A stretch of 64,000 nt of DNA. Source: Bacteroidetes bacterium GWB2_32_14. Its GTDB lineage: Bacteria > Bacteroidota > Bacteroidia > Bacteroidales > UBA12077. The stretch lies in NCBI GenBank assembly GCA_001768235.1, contig MENK01000003.1, positions 21,791-85,790 on the forward strand, given 5' to 3'. Below the pieces are notes generated by a model. It did no database searches, was not told where the DNA came from, and saw only the letters and a program-made list of their open reading frames with translations. A program made the translations under genes and the position numbers. Within the stretch, counting starts at the first letter, position 1. Each line of letters starts with the position of its first letter. Shown here in pieces: positions 8,715 through 16,520 of the stretch.

Positions 8715-9497
8715 ATGATTACAAAAACAGTAAATAATACAACTTACTTTCTTTTCGAAAATTTATTGAGTTACAATTCTATAAACCATTTCACATCAAC
8801 TCGTTTAGGCGGTATAAGTACCGGGCATTTATCGGGATTAAATCTGGGTTATACGGTTAACGACAATCCTGAAAATGTAAAACATAACTTTGAATTATTA
8901 GCCTACGCGACAGCAATTCCACAAGCTGCCATAGTTTTTCCCAGGCAAACTAATGGAGTTAATATTGGAATTCTGAAATCTGTCGATGATATTTTCCCCG
9001 ATACCGATGCGTTAATAACGAATGTTTCAGGTGTTTGTATTGGAATCAGAACTGCAGATTGTGTTCCGGTTTTACTCTACGACCCGGTTCAAAAAGTTAT
9101 TGCAGCAATACATTCAGGGTGGAAAGGTACTGTTGAGAAAATTGCAAAATCGACAATTGAACGAATGATGAAAGAATTTGGTACACAACCACGGGACTTA
9201 ATTGCGGCCATTGGCCCTTCAATCGGGCCCGATGTTTACGAAGTTGGCCCCGATGTAATTGGTTATGTAAAACAGGCTTTTACCGAAAATACTGTGTTAG
9301 TACCTGTAAAAAATAACGAAAAAGCATTTTTTAATCTTTGGGAAGCCAATAAACAAGTGCTTATTGAAAGCGGTATTCCATCAAATCAGATTGAAATTGC
9401 AGAAATGTGTACCTATTCACAACCCGAACTGTTTTATTCAGCCCGCCGTGATAAAGGAAAAACCGGCAGGTTAGCCACCGGAATTATGATGATTTAA
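8715..9497 (+). CDS. pgeF: PgeF/YfiH-like laccase-domain protein with altered metal site
   Basis: 260 residues, cytoplasmic. The family core is clear: RTADCVPVLLYDP with C116, IAAIHSGWKGT with H133, and GPSIGPDVYEVGPDV. Members remove L-Ser from misincorporated muropeptide precursors (peptidoglycan editing) and some hydrolyse nucleosides. The first metal-binding His, normally in a Q-x-H-G motif, is replaced by Asn: PRQTNGVNI with N80 (codon AAT at 8952-8954). The zinc site may be incomplete or rearranged. The start ATG follows AAGGT within 5 bases. Confidence 0.87.
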   Translation: MITKTVNNTTYFLFENLLSYNSINHFTSTRLGGISTGHLSGLNLGYTVNDNPENVKHNFELLAYATAIPQAAIVFPRQTNGVNIGILKSVDDIFPDTDALITNVSGVCIGIRTADCVPVLLYDPVQKVIAAIHSGWKGTVEKIAKSTIERMMKEFGTQPRDLIAAIGPSIGPDVYEVGPDVIGYVKQAFTENTVLVPVKNNEKAFFNLWEANKQVLIESGIPSNQIEIAEMCTYSQPELFYSARRDKGKTGRLATGIMMI

Positions 9498-9512
9498 CTA
9501 TGTATCCTGTTC

Positions 9513-10061
9513 TCAATTAACACTGACAACCTCGTACAATACTTCCCCTTTTTCATCAATAAAGGCTTTGTAATACGTTCCTTCGAATTCGTAATAGGTA
9601 TTATTTTCGATTGTTACTTTTTTATAACCATCGGGTAAAGCATCTACAACCGCGCCAACCGGTGGCTCAACAGTAATGTATTCGCTATCATCAACCGATT
9701 TTACATAATATGTTCCATAATAATAGAAATACCTGCGGCCACCAATCACAAAATGCACATTTCCGGCAGGCAATGTCCTTACACGAACTCCAAGTGGCGC
9801 TCTTACTACAACATACGTATTACCATGAGGTCTGTAATAAACACCCGCGTGATAATGATAATTAACACCAGAATATGGAAAAATAAATGTTCCTTTTGGA
9901 ATGGCTTTGTATTTATATCCCCAATGAGGTAAATCCCTGTAACGGTAATTCGGTTCGTTTCTTCCATTATGATGTTTATCTCTTTTTTGAGCCTGCAATG
10001 TTGTTAATGTAAAGCTTAACAGTACAAGAACAAAAATCTTTAAAATATGTGTTGTTTTCAT
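9513..10061 (-). CDS. exported DUF6515-type protein
   Basis: 182 residues with a signal peptide ending TLQAQK. The mature part is rich in Tyr, His and Gly and contains two related segments: GRRYFYYYGTYYVKSVDDSE and ENNTYYEFEGTYYKAFIDEK, each preceded by a PPVGxVVDALPDGY-like turn. This matches DUF6515-family exported proteins, whose function is unknown. It converges on pgeF and is divergent from the uptake locus. Confidence 0.72.
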   Translation of the reverse strand: MKTTHILKIFVLVLLSFTLTTLQAQKRDKHHNGRNEPNYRYRDLPHWGYKYKAIPKGTFIFPYSGVNYHYHAGVYYRPHGNTYVVVRAPLGVRVRTLPAGNVHFVIGGRRYFYYYGTYYVKSVDDSEYITVEPPVGAVVDALPDGYKKVTIENNTYYEFEGTYYKAFIDEKGEVLYEVVSVN

Positions 10062-10155
10062 AGCTGACTTAATGTGAATTAAACTTCGAAAGTAAATTCA
10101 AGTTTTATGCCAAAGTTTAACGAATAAGTTAAAACAATAAGTTTATCTCATTTAA

Positions 10156-10184
10156 TTGATAAATCAATTAAATTATTATTTTTG
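10156..10184 (+). promoter_or_regulatory. Bacteroidota-type promoter for lipoprotein gene at 10241
   Basis: A -33 element TTG (10156-10158) is followed after 18 bases by TATTTTTG (10177-10184), matching the sigma-ABfr -7 consensus TAnnTTTG. The inferred transcript would start near 10191 and give a leader of about 50 bases. Confidence 0.6.
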
Positions 10185-10240
10185 TACACGTTATGTCAAT
10201 TTATTCATATCGAAAAATCTCAAAACTTAAATTCACAATT

Positions 10241-10798
10241 ATGAAAAAACTTACTTACTTATTATTATTTGCTTTTATAGCAAGCTCAGTATTTATTGCT
10301 TGTGATGATGAAGAAGAAACAGTATCTCCATTTCACACGGTAAAATTAGGTGCTCAGGACAATACCAGCATTGGTGGTTTTTATTCAATAAACGATAAAA
10401 AAGTTTATACTCAGGATGTGGCAGCAACGAAACAAGAAACAATTGATTTTTTATGTTTCTACGAAGAAGGTAATGACATTTCTCTTGCATCTCCGGGAGC
10501 AAATATTACAGATATTTTTACAGGAACAACATCTCCCGAAACCTGGACAACAACTGATACTACCTGGTTTTATCAGACTGAATTAACTACTGTTCAATTT
10601 GATGCATTAACTGAAGATGACGAACTTATTGTAACTTCTTATAATGCTGATGAGGCACGAAGGAAAGCAAAGCTTTTAACAGTTGGAAATATATATGCTT
10701 TTAAAACTCAGGATGCATATTACGGATTATTCAAAGTAACAGAAGTAGTTCCTGATTCTATCGGTTCTGTTGAATTTACTTATATTATTAAAAAATAG
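10241..10798 (+). CDS. lipoprotein, HmuY-like layout, paralogous to C-terminus of next gene
   Basis: 185 residues from the chosen ATG at 10241, which begins a proper lipoprotein signal MKKLTYLLLFAFIASSVFIAC. An earlier ATG at 10193 would add 16 residues before the signal and lies too close to the promoter. The mature domain pattern (SIGGFYSINDKKVYT, ETIDFLCFY, SLASPGANI, FDALTEDDELIV, AFKTQDAYYGLFKV, GSVEFTYIIKK) recurs in the C-terminal half of the 10918 lipoprotein. The closing YGLxKV-n-GSxExxxxI resembles HmuY-type haem-binding lipoproteins, but this is a weak similarity seen by eye. It is followed by a strong terminator and precedes a TonB receptor locus. Confidence 0.75.
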   Translation: MKKLTYLLLFAFIASSVFIACDDEEETVSPFHTVKLGAQDNTSIGGFYSINDKKVYTQDVAATKQETIDFLCFYEEGNDISLASPGANITDIFTGTTSPETWTTTDTTWFYQTELTTVQFDALTEDDELIVTSYNADEARRKAKLLTVGNIYAFKTQDAYYGLFKVTEVVPDSIGSVEFTYIIKK

Positions 10799-10816
10799 TT
10801 TTAAATTTTACATAAT

Positions 10817-10855
10817 ACCTACGAGAGTTTAAACTAAGTTCTCGTAGGTTTTTCC
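10817..10855 (+). terminator. intrinsic terminator after first lipoprotein gene
   Basis: A 10-bp perfect stem ACCTACGAGA (10817-10826) pairs with TCTCGTAGGT (10840-10849), with a 13-base loop and a T-run directly after. It separates the 10241 lipoprotein transcript from the following lipoprotein/receptor operon, although read-through could couple them. Confidence 0.88.
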
Positions 10856-10917
10856 TTTTTAAGTTATCAATTGCAAAAATGTAACTTGATAAACTTTTCA
10901 AATAAATCCTGCCCTAT

Positions 10918-11820
10918 ATGAGAAAAATTTATACCCTTTTTATTTTAATTATCCTTTTTTTATTTGTCCGATGCACAAAAAATGAAAGTGTAGAATCGAA
11001 TCCCTTTATCCTGCTAAAAACAGGCGATGCATACACAGCTAATGAAGCCAGGGTTCCTGTCGGAGGGCAGCTAAAATTTGGATTATCTGCCGTTGGCGAT
11101 GGATTTGCAATTACAAATCTGACCATTAAACGTGTTACCACATCAAATACCATAATTGAACTCGATAAAGGTTTGTACCTTAAAAAAGGTGGCCTGGATA
11201 CAATAGTAATCTTTACCAAAGGCTCATCAGAAACAGAAACATGGTTATTCTCAATATTAAACGAAAACAGGGACACGGCATCTGTTTCAGTAAAGATTTA
11301 TTTGGGCGAAGGATCTGCATATGGCGATATAAATTATTTCCCTAATATTACAATTGCGTATCAGAACAATACAGAATTTCCTCATTATTTAGATTTACAT
11401 TCCGGAACAACATATAACGAAACAACAATTACAGGTAATGAATCAAATATCGATTTAGTCAGTTATTATTATTTAAGTTCCGGAACATCATCTCCTACTT
11501 TATCATGCCCGGGTTATAATTCTGCTGCAGGCTATTATCCCGAATTAACCAATTGGACAACAAAAAATTCAACTCTTTACGATTACAGCACTACCGATAA
11601 TGATCTCATTTCAATTGCGCAATTCGATGCTTCACAAAATGATAGTTTAATGGTTACTGCATATATTCCAAACAGCACAAGTGGTACGTGTAAGTTTTGC
11701 TATACAGGTAAAGTAATTCCGTTTAAAGCTAACAATGGAAAATATGGCCTGATAAAAGTAATCAGGGCCGATGAAACCGATACGGGGTCAATTGAAATAT
11801 CAATAAAAATTCAACAATAG
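10918..11820 (+). CDS. two-domain lipoprotein (Ig-like plus HmuY-like domain) of a TonB uptake locus
   Basis: 300 residues. The signal ends FLFVRC with the lipidated Cys near residue 19. Residues about 30-135 look like an Ig-like beta sandwich (VPVGGQLKFGLSAVGDGFAI, LTIKRV, TWLFSILNENRDTASVSVKI). Residues about 155-300 match the whole mature part of the 10241 lipoprotein: YLDLHSGTTYNE, NIDLVSYYYL, FDASQNDSLMV, PFKANNGKYGLIKV and GSIEISIKI. It lies 24 bases upstream of the TonB-dependent receptor gene, so an accessory surface-binding role for the same substrate is likely. The substrate is unknown. Confidence 0.78.
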   Translation: MRKIYTLFILIILFLFVRCTKNESVESNPFILLKTGDAYTANEARVPVGGQLKFGLSAVGDGFAITNLTIKRVTTSNTIIELDKGLYLKKGGLDTIVIFTKGSSETETWLFSILNENRDTASVSVKIYLGEGSAYGDINYFPNITIAYQNNTEFPHYLDLHSGTTYNETTITGNESNIDLVSYYYLSSGTSSPTLSCPGYNSAAGYYPELTNWTTKNSTLYDYSTTDNDLISIAQFDASQNDSLMVTAYIPNSTSGTCKFCYTGKVIPFKANNGKYGLIKVIRADETDTGSIEISIKIQQ

Positions 11821-11844
11821 TCTCGTGCAATAATTTATCCCAAT

Positions 11845-14163
11845 ATGAAAAAAATAATATTCATCCTGTTTCTGTTTAATTTCAGCTTTTCTTCTTTTGC
11901 TCAATCAACACTTGTTGGAAAAATTTTCAATTCTGTTACATCAGAAGAAATTTCATATGCTAATGTTACTTTAAATAAATCAATAGGTACCACAAGCAAT
12001 GAAAACGGAACTTTCAGATTCGAAAATTTAAAACCCGGCGATTATATCCTGAATATCAGCTTTGTTGGATTTGAGAGCCTGTCCCAAAAGATAAAAATCG
12101 AAGAAAATAAAATTCTGGAGTTTAACTTTAGATTGCAACCCCGGATTTACACAACCGATGATATTGTAATTACTGCAACAAAAACAGAAAATTACATCCA
12201 GGATATTCCTACCAGGATAAACCTACTAACTCCCCGCCAAATTCAGGGTATTACAGCTCAAACTACCGACGAACTATTGAATAATATCCCCGGAATAACT
12301 ATAAGCCGTTCGTTTGGTATCTTCTCCCATAAATCATCAGTTACTATGCGAGGCCTAAGTGGCCAGGAACAAGCCCGGATTCTGGTTTTAATTGATGGTG
12401 TTCCGACAAACAAATCAGATGGCGGCTCGGTAAACTGGAACCTGTTAAATACAGATATGATTGAACGAATTGAGGTAATCAAAGGCCCGGGTTCATCCCT
12501 GTATGGAAGCAATGCTATGGGAGGCGCAATCAATATCATTACAAAAAAACCTGCCGAAGAGTTTAGCGGCCGGTTTAGTGTCGATTATGGAACCTACAAT
12601 ACCATGCGCGGACGAATCAATTTATCGGGCAGATTATCAGAAATTGCCAATAAAGGGTTTTACTGGAACCTGAACAGTTTTTACAGGCAAAGTGATGGGT
12701 ACATTACCCAGTCAGAAGCCGACCAACAGGCAAATCCATATATTGTGAATTCAACATTGCAAGAGTGGAGTGCCTCAGCTAAACTGGGTTACGACTTTAA
12801 CAAAAACAATGGCTTCGAACTTGATTTTATTTATTATGACGACAAGCGAGAAACAGGGGAAAAAGTATATCAACCCGATGGAAACAAAACCGACCACGAT
12901 ACATATCATATTCGGGCCCGTTATTTTGGTGAATCAAATAAATTAACCTACAACATCAGTTTTTTTTACCTGAACGAAAACTATAAGAAAGTAAATGAAT
13001 ATTTAAAAGATGATTATACTTTTTATGATGTGCTGTCTGTCCGTGAAGATTTAGGTGCATTATCATCTGTTTCCTATTCGTTAAATAAAAATAAGATCAC
13101 TACAGGAATAGACTTCAAACAAGGTGCAGTAGATGCCAAAGATGTTTATTACACATCAACCGATATCGTTTACAATCGTGGGAAAATGAACTTTCTTGGT
13201 TTATTTGTTCAGGATGAAATAAGCATCCTGAACGAAAAGCTAAAAATTATAGCGGGTTTACGATTCGATTATGCCCGGTATTTTGATGGTAGTTTCGAAA
13301 TTGAAAACCCAACGGGTGAGACTACTTTCATGACAGATTTCGAAAATACTGATATGCAGGAAGATGCCTGGAATGCATTAAGTCCAAAATTATCGGCACA
13401 ATATAATTTCAATCAGGATTTCAGGTTCTATGCCAGTTATGCAAAAGGATTCAGGCCTTCAATCCTGGATGATTTATGCCGCTCGGGACGTATGCGTGGG
13501 GGATTTAAACTGGCTAACCCAACGCTTCAACCCGAATATTTAAATAACTTCGAAATCGGAACAGATATCCGTTTATTCAATAAATTAAGATCCTCTGCTA
13601 CTCTTTATTATTCATTGGGTACCGATTTTATGTATTATGTGAATACCGGCGATTCCATTGATATGGGATATGGATTAAGGCCTATTTATAAACGTTCAAA
13701 TATTTCAGAAGTATCAATTTATGGTGCTGAAATTGAATTTAATTATCTTTTAAACGAACAGCTTATTTTTAATGCAAATTACGCATATACTCACTCACAA
13801 ATTAGCAATTATAAGCCTTTAAGCGAAAGCGACCCAATTGATTTAACCGATAAGTACCTAACCGATGTTCCGGCAAATATGGTTTCACTTTCTGTTTATT
13901 GGAAGAATAGAATTGTTAACACATCCTTGACAGCTAAATACACTGATGAAATGTGGGTAAACGACTTAAATCAATATGATGAAATTGTACTCGATGATAA
14001 ATACCCCGCATATACCACGATAGATTTAAAATTTTCAAAAGATTTTAAACGAATCTTTGCAAACCTGAGTATTCAGAATATTCTTGATACTAGATTTTAC
14101 GACAGCAAAGGAGCCGTTTGTCCGGGACGCTTTATTACCATTGAACTAGGAACCAAATTTTAA
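11845..14163 (+). CDS. TonB-dependent outer-membrane receptor
   Basis: 772 residues. Signal peptide of about 20 residues (ends SSFAQ), then a CarboxypepD_reg-like beta-sandwich (about 22-105: LVGKIFNSVTSEEISYANVT, GTFRFENLKPGDYIL), a plug domain (about 115-235: IPTRINLLTPRQI, DELLNNIPGI, MRGLSGQEQARILVLIDGVP, IERIEVIKGPGSSLYGSNAM), and a 22-strand barrel to the C-terminal Phe in ELGTKF. The plug resembles the cobalamin/siderophore/haem receptor class rather than SusC (which is over 950 residues). Its neighbours are two related lipoproteins upstream and a molybdopterin-domain-like lipoprotein downstream. The substrate cannot be assigned; a metal chelate such as haem is the favoured guess. Confidence 0.93.
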   Translation: MKKIIFILFLFNFSFSSFAQSTLVGKIFNSVTSEEISYANVTLNKSIGTTSNENGTFRFENLKPGDYILNISFVGFESLSQKIKIEENKILEFNFRLQPRIYTTDDIVITATKTENYIQDIPTRINLLTPRQIQGITAQTTDELLNNIPGITISRSFGIFSHKSSVTMRGLSGQEQARILVLIDGVPTNKSDGGSVNWNLLNTDMIERIEVIKGPGSSLYGSNAMGGAINIITKKPAEEFSGRFSVDYGTYNTMRGRINLSGRLSEIANKGFYWNLNSFYRQSDGYITQSEADQQANPYIVNSTLQEWSASAKLGYDFNKNNGFELDFIYYDDKRETGEKVYQPDGNKTDHDTYHIRARYFGESNKLTYNISFFYLNENYKKVNEYLKDDYTFYDVLSVREDLGALSSVSYSLNKNKITTGIDFKQGAVDAKDVYYTSTDIVYNRGKMNFLGLFVQDEISILNEKLKIIAGLRFDYARYFDGSFEIENPTGETTFMTDFENTDMQEDAWNALSPKLSAQYNFNQDFRFYASYAKGFRPSILDDLCRSGRMRGGFKLANPTLQPEYLNNFEIGTDIRLFNKLRSSATLYYSLGTDFMYYVNTGDSIDMGYGLRPIYKRSNISEVSIYGAEIEFNYLLNEQLIFNANYAYTHSQISNYKPLSESDPIDLTDKYLTDVPANMVSLSVYWKNRIVNTSLTAKYTDEMWVNDLNQYDEIVLDDKYPAYTTIDLKFSKDFKRIFANLSIQNILDTRFYDSKGAVCPGRFITIELGTKF

Positions 14164-14181
14164 CTAAAAATAATAAAAACT

Positions 14182-15243
14182 ATGAGATTATTTACAACCC
14201 TTATTGCATTATGCTTCGCAATCGTTTCGTGCAATCAGAATACCCAGAAAAAAATTTCTGAGAATTTAAATCAACCTTATGTAATAGATACTACGAATAA
14301 TAACTTTTACGATAACGTGGAATCGTACGCATTGCCATTAGTAGAACTCGAAATTACAGGTGAAATAGCAAGTCCTGTAAAAGTTGATTTTACAAAACTT
14401 GCCAAACACAATATAATCGTTAAAGAAACACGGTTGGAAGGAACCGGGAAAGATAAGTTTGTTGGAGCATACCGCTACGATGGTTACTCGTTATTCGATA
14501 TTTTAAACACCTGTGTCTTGAATAAGAAAAACATTGAAGAGTTTCGTCCTATTATTGATCTTTATGTTGAAGTTGAAAACAATACAGGTGAAAAAGTAAT
14601 TTTTACCTGGGGCGAAATTTTCTATCCAAATAATTTACATAGAATTATTATTGCCAGTGATGTAGCACGAATTGTTCCATCAAAAACGAAGGATTTATGG
14701 CCATTACCAACAAATAGTAAACTGGTTGCAGGAAATGATTTAATTACCGAACGTAATATTTCAAATCCTGTAAAAATTACAATAAAATCATATGATAAAT
14801 CATTTCCAACAGAAAAGGGAATGAATCCAATGTATTGCAAGGAAGTGAAATTATTTAAAAACAATGAACAAATTGCAACTCTAAATAACACACCTGAAGG
14901 TTTACAGAATGTAACGTTTAATACCATTTTTTATGGCCGTGGCCGTGGAATACACAGTACATCGCCGTTTATTGGAGTTATTTTAAATGAAGCATTAAAG
15001 CCTTATTTTGAATTTAACAAAGAGAATCTGCAAAAAGGATTATTCTGTGCAGTTGCTAAAGACGGGTATCGGGTAGTGATTAGCTATTCGGAACTATTTA
15101 ACAGAAACGATCAGCAAGAATTCTTACTGGTTAAAACGGAGTTAAATGAAAATGGAGGATTATTCAGAATCTTCCCTGCTTGCGATTTCTTTTCAGACAG
15201 GGCTGTAAAATCTCTGGAACAAATTTATTTTACAAACAACTAA
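14182..15243 (+). CDS. lipoprotein with duplicated sulfite-oxidase-like (molybdopterin-fold) domain
   Basis: 353 residues. The signal ends CFAIVSC, with the lipidated Cys at 17. Residues about 50-150, VELEITGEIASPVKVDFTKL then KFVGAYRYDGYSLFDILN and FTWGEIFY, follow the pattern of the oxidoreductase molybdopterin-binding domain (V-x-G-x-V-x-x-P, W-x-G-V-x-L-x-x-L-L). The cofactor-ligating Cys expected before that segment is absent (RLEGTGKDKF). A second, weaker copy appears near 245-350 (PFIGVILNEAL, VAKDGYRVVISYSELFNRND). It starts 18 bases after the receptor stop, so it is in the same operon. It is probably a non-catalytic binding or coupling lipoprotein; the function is unknown. Confidence 0.72.
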   Translation: MRLFTTLIALCFAIVSCNQNTQKKISENLNQPYVIDTTNNNFYDNVESYALPLVELEITGEIASPVKVDFTKLAKHNIIVKETRLEGTGKDKFVGAYRYDGYSLFDILNTCVLNKKNIEEFRPIIDLYVEVENNTGEKVIFTWGEIFYPNNLHRIIIASDVARIVPSKTKDLWPLPTNSKLVAGNDLITERNISNPVKITIKSYDKSFPTEKGMNPMYCKEVKLFKNNEQIATLNNTPEGLQNVTFNTIFYGRGRGIHSTSPFIGVILNEALKPYFEFNKENLQKGLFCAVAKDGYRVVISYSELFNRNDQQEFLLVKTELNENGGLFRIFPACDFFSDRAVKSLEQIYFTNN

Positions 15244-15251
15244 TCAGTCAG

Positions 15252-15278
15252 ATACTCAATAGAAGCATAGTTGAGTAT
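15252..15278 (+). terminator. hairpin after uptake operon (upstream of a stronger terminator)
   Basis: ATACTCAA (15252-15259) and TTGAGTAT (15271-15278) form an 8-bp stem with an 11-base loop starting 9 bases after the stop codon, followed by a weak AT-rich tract. It may be a 3'-end stabiliser preceding the stronger terminator at 15296. Confidence 0.5.
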
Positions 15279-15295
15279 TAAAATATTTCTAAATT

Positions 15296-15330
15296 AAAAA
15301 CGATTCGCCAGTTGACGAATCGTTTTTAAT
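15296..15330. terminator. intrinsic terminator of the TonB-receptor operon
   Basis: A 12-bp perfect stem AAAAACGATTCG (15296-15307) with CGAATCGTTTTT (15316-15327), an 8-base loop CCAGTTGA and T-rich flanks. This is a classical factor-independent terminator that would also work in the other direction. Confidence 0.9.
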
Positions 15331-15424
15331 TTTAGTTGTATTTCTTAATAAAATAACATAAGTTTATTGAATCAAGTATTTTTATTGCCGGGGATAAAAC
15401 TACCATATTAATTGAATATTTAAA

Positions 15425-16519
15425 ATGAAGATCAAGTATCTATGCCCTCTGATTTTTATCGGGCTATCTTTTTTTTCATGCACTGTTACTAAATTGTCAG
15501 AAAAGTATAGTTGTAACTTTCTTGATGAATCTGTAGAAACCATTAGCTCTTTTAAATCATCAAAATCAATCTTTTCATCTCCTGTATTTACAAAAAACGA
15601 CCATGTAATCGTTGGTTCACACGATAAAAACATTTATTTCTTTGATAAAGATGGAACATTAATAAATACTTACAAAACTAACGGGTGGGTACATGCATCG
15701 CCTGCAATCTTGTCTGATGGAACAATTGCTATTGGCTCATACGATGGATTTATTTACTTTTTTAACGAAAATGGAAATCTACTAAAGAAATACCAGCCAA
15801 AAACAGGTTCCATGTTCACATCAATAATCGAATTACCTAATCGGTTACTGGTATTTGGCACAAATAAGAAAGGAATTATTTTTTACAATCAAGATGACAG
15901 TACATCAATAATTTTTCCGAATAGAAAATGGGTACATGGAACTCCAGGCAAAATTGGAGATAATAATATCGCGATTGGCACTAACGATAAACACATCTAT
16001 GTTTTAAATTCTGAAGCTAAACTCGTGTCAAAAGTAAAAACAAAAGGCTGGATTATGCATTCTGCTCCATCACAAATCAATAATTACAGCTTTGCAATTG
16101 GATCGTACGATAAAAGCCTATACATCTGTAATACAAATGGAAATTTAATTTCATCTTTTAAAACGAAAGGAAGAATTCATGGTTCTCCTTTAGTTCTGAA
16201 CGATTCTAAAATTGTTTTTGGATCATTCGACAGGTTCATCTACTTTTTAAAACCGGATGGTTCTTTATTTAAAAAATTCAGAACCAGCAAGAAAGTTGTT
16301 TCTTCACCAGTTCTTTTAAATGATGGAACTATAATCGTGGGATCATTTGATAAATATTTATATTTCTTTACAGCAGCAGGAGATTTTTTAGGGAAATATA
16401 AAACTAAAGGCAAAATATTTTCGACACCAATTATACTCAGCAACAATATAATAGTTGTTTGTACAACCAACGGTTATATAGAATTTTTACAGATTAAACC
16501 TTTTACTTTAAGTATTTAA
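15425..16519 (+). CDS. PQQ-like beta-propeller lipoprotein
   Basis: 364 residues. Lipobox SFFSC with the Cys near residue 19. The mature protein is almost entirely a series of about eight 40-residue repeats of the form SPAILSDGTIAIGSYDGFIY followed by FFNENGNLLKKY and a K-T-x-G-W/K turn, which is the PQQ/BamB-like eight-bladed propeller pattern. No enzyme residues are visible, so a binding or scaffold role at the outer membrane is more likely than a quinoprotein dehydrogenase. Its stop codon is one base from the convergent stop of the acyl ligase gene, so no terminator hairpin separates them. Confidence 0.82.
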   Translation: MKIKYLCPLIFIGLSFFSCTVTKLSEKYSCNFLDESVETISSFKSSKSIFSSPVFTKNDHVIVGSHDKNIYFFDKDGTLINTYKTNGWVHASPAILSDGTIAIGSYDGFIYFFNENGNLLKKYQPKTGSMFTSIIELPNRLLVFGTNKKGIIFYNQDDSTSIIFPNRKWVHGTPGKIGDNNIAIGTNDKHIYVLNSEAKLVSKVKTKGWIMHSAPSQINNYSFAIGSYDKSLYICNTNGNLISSFKTKGRIHGSPLVLNDSKIVFGSFDRFIYFLKPDGSLFKKFRTSKKVVSSPVLLNDGTIIVGSFDKYLYFFTAAGDFLGKYKTKGKIFSTPIILSNNIIVVCTTNGYIEFLQIKPFTLSI

Positions 16520-16520
16520 A

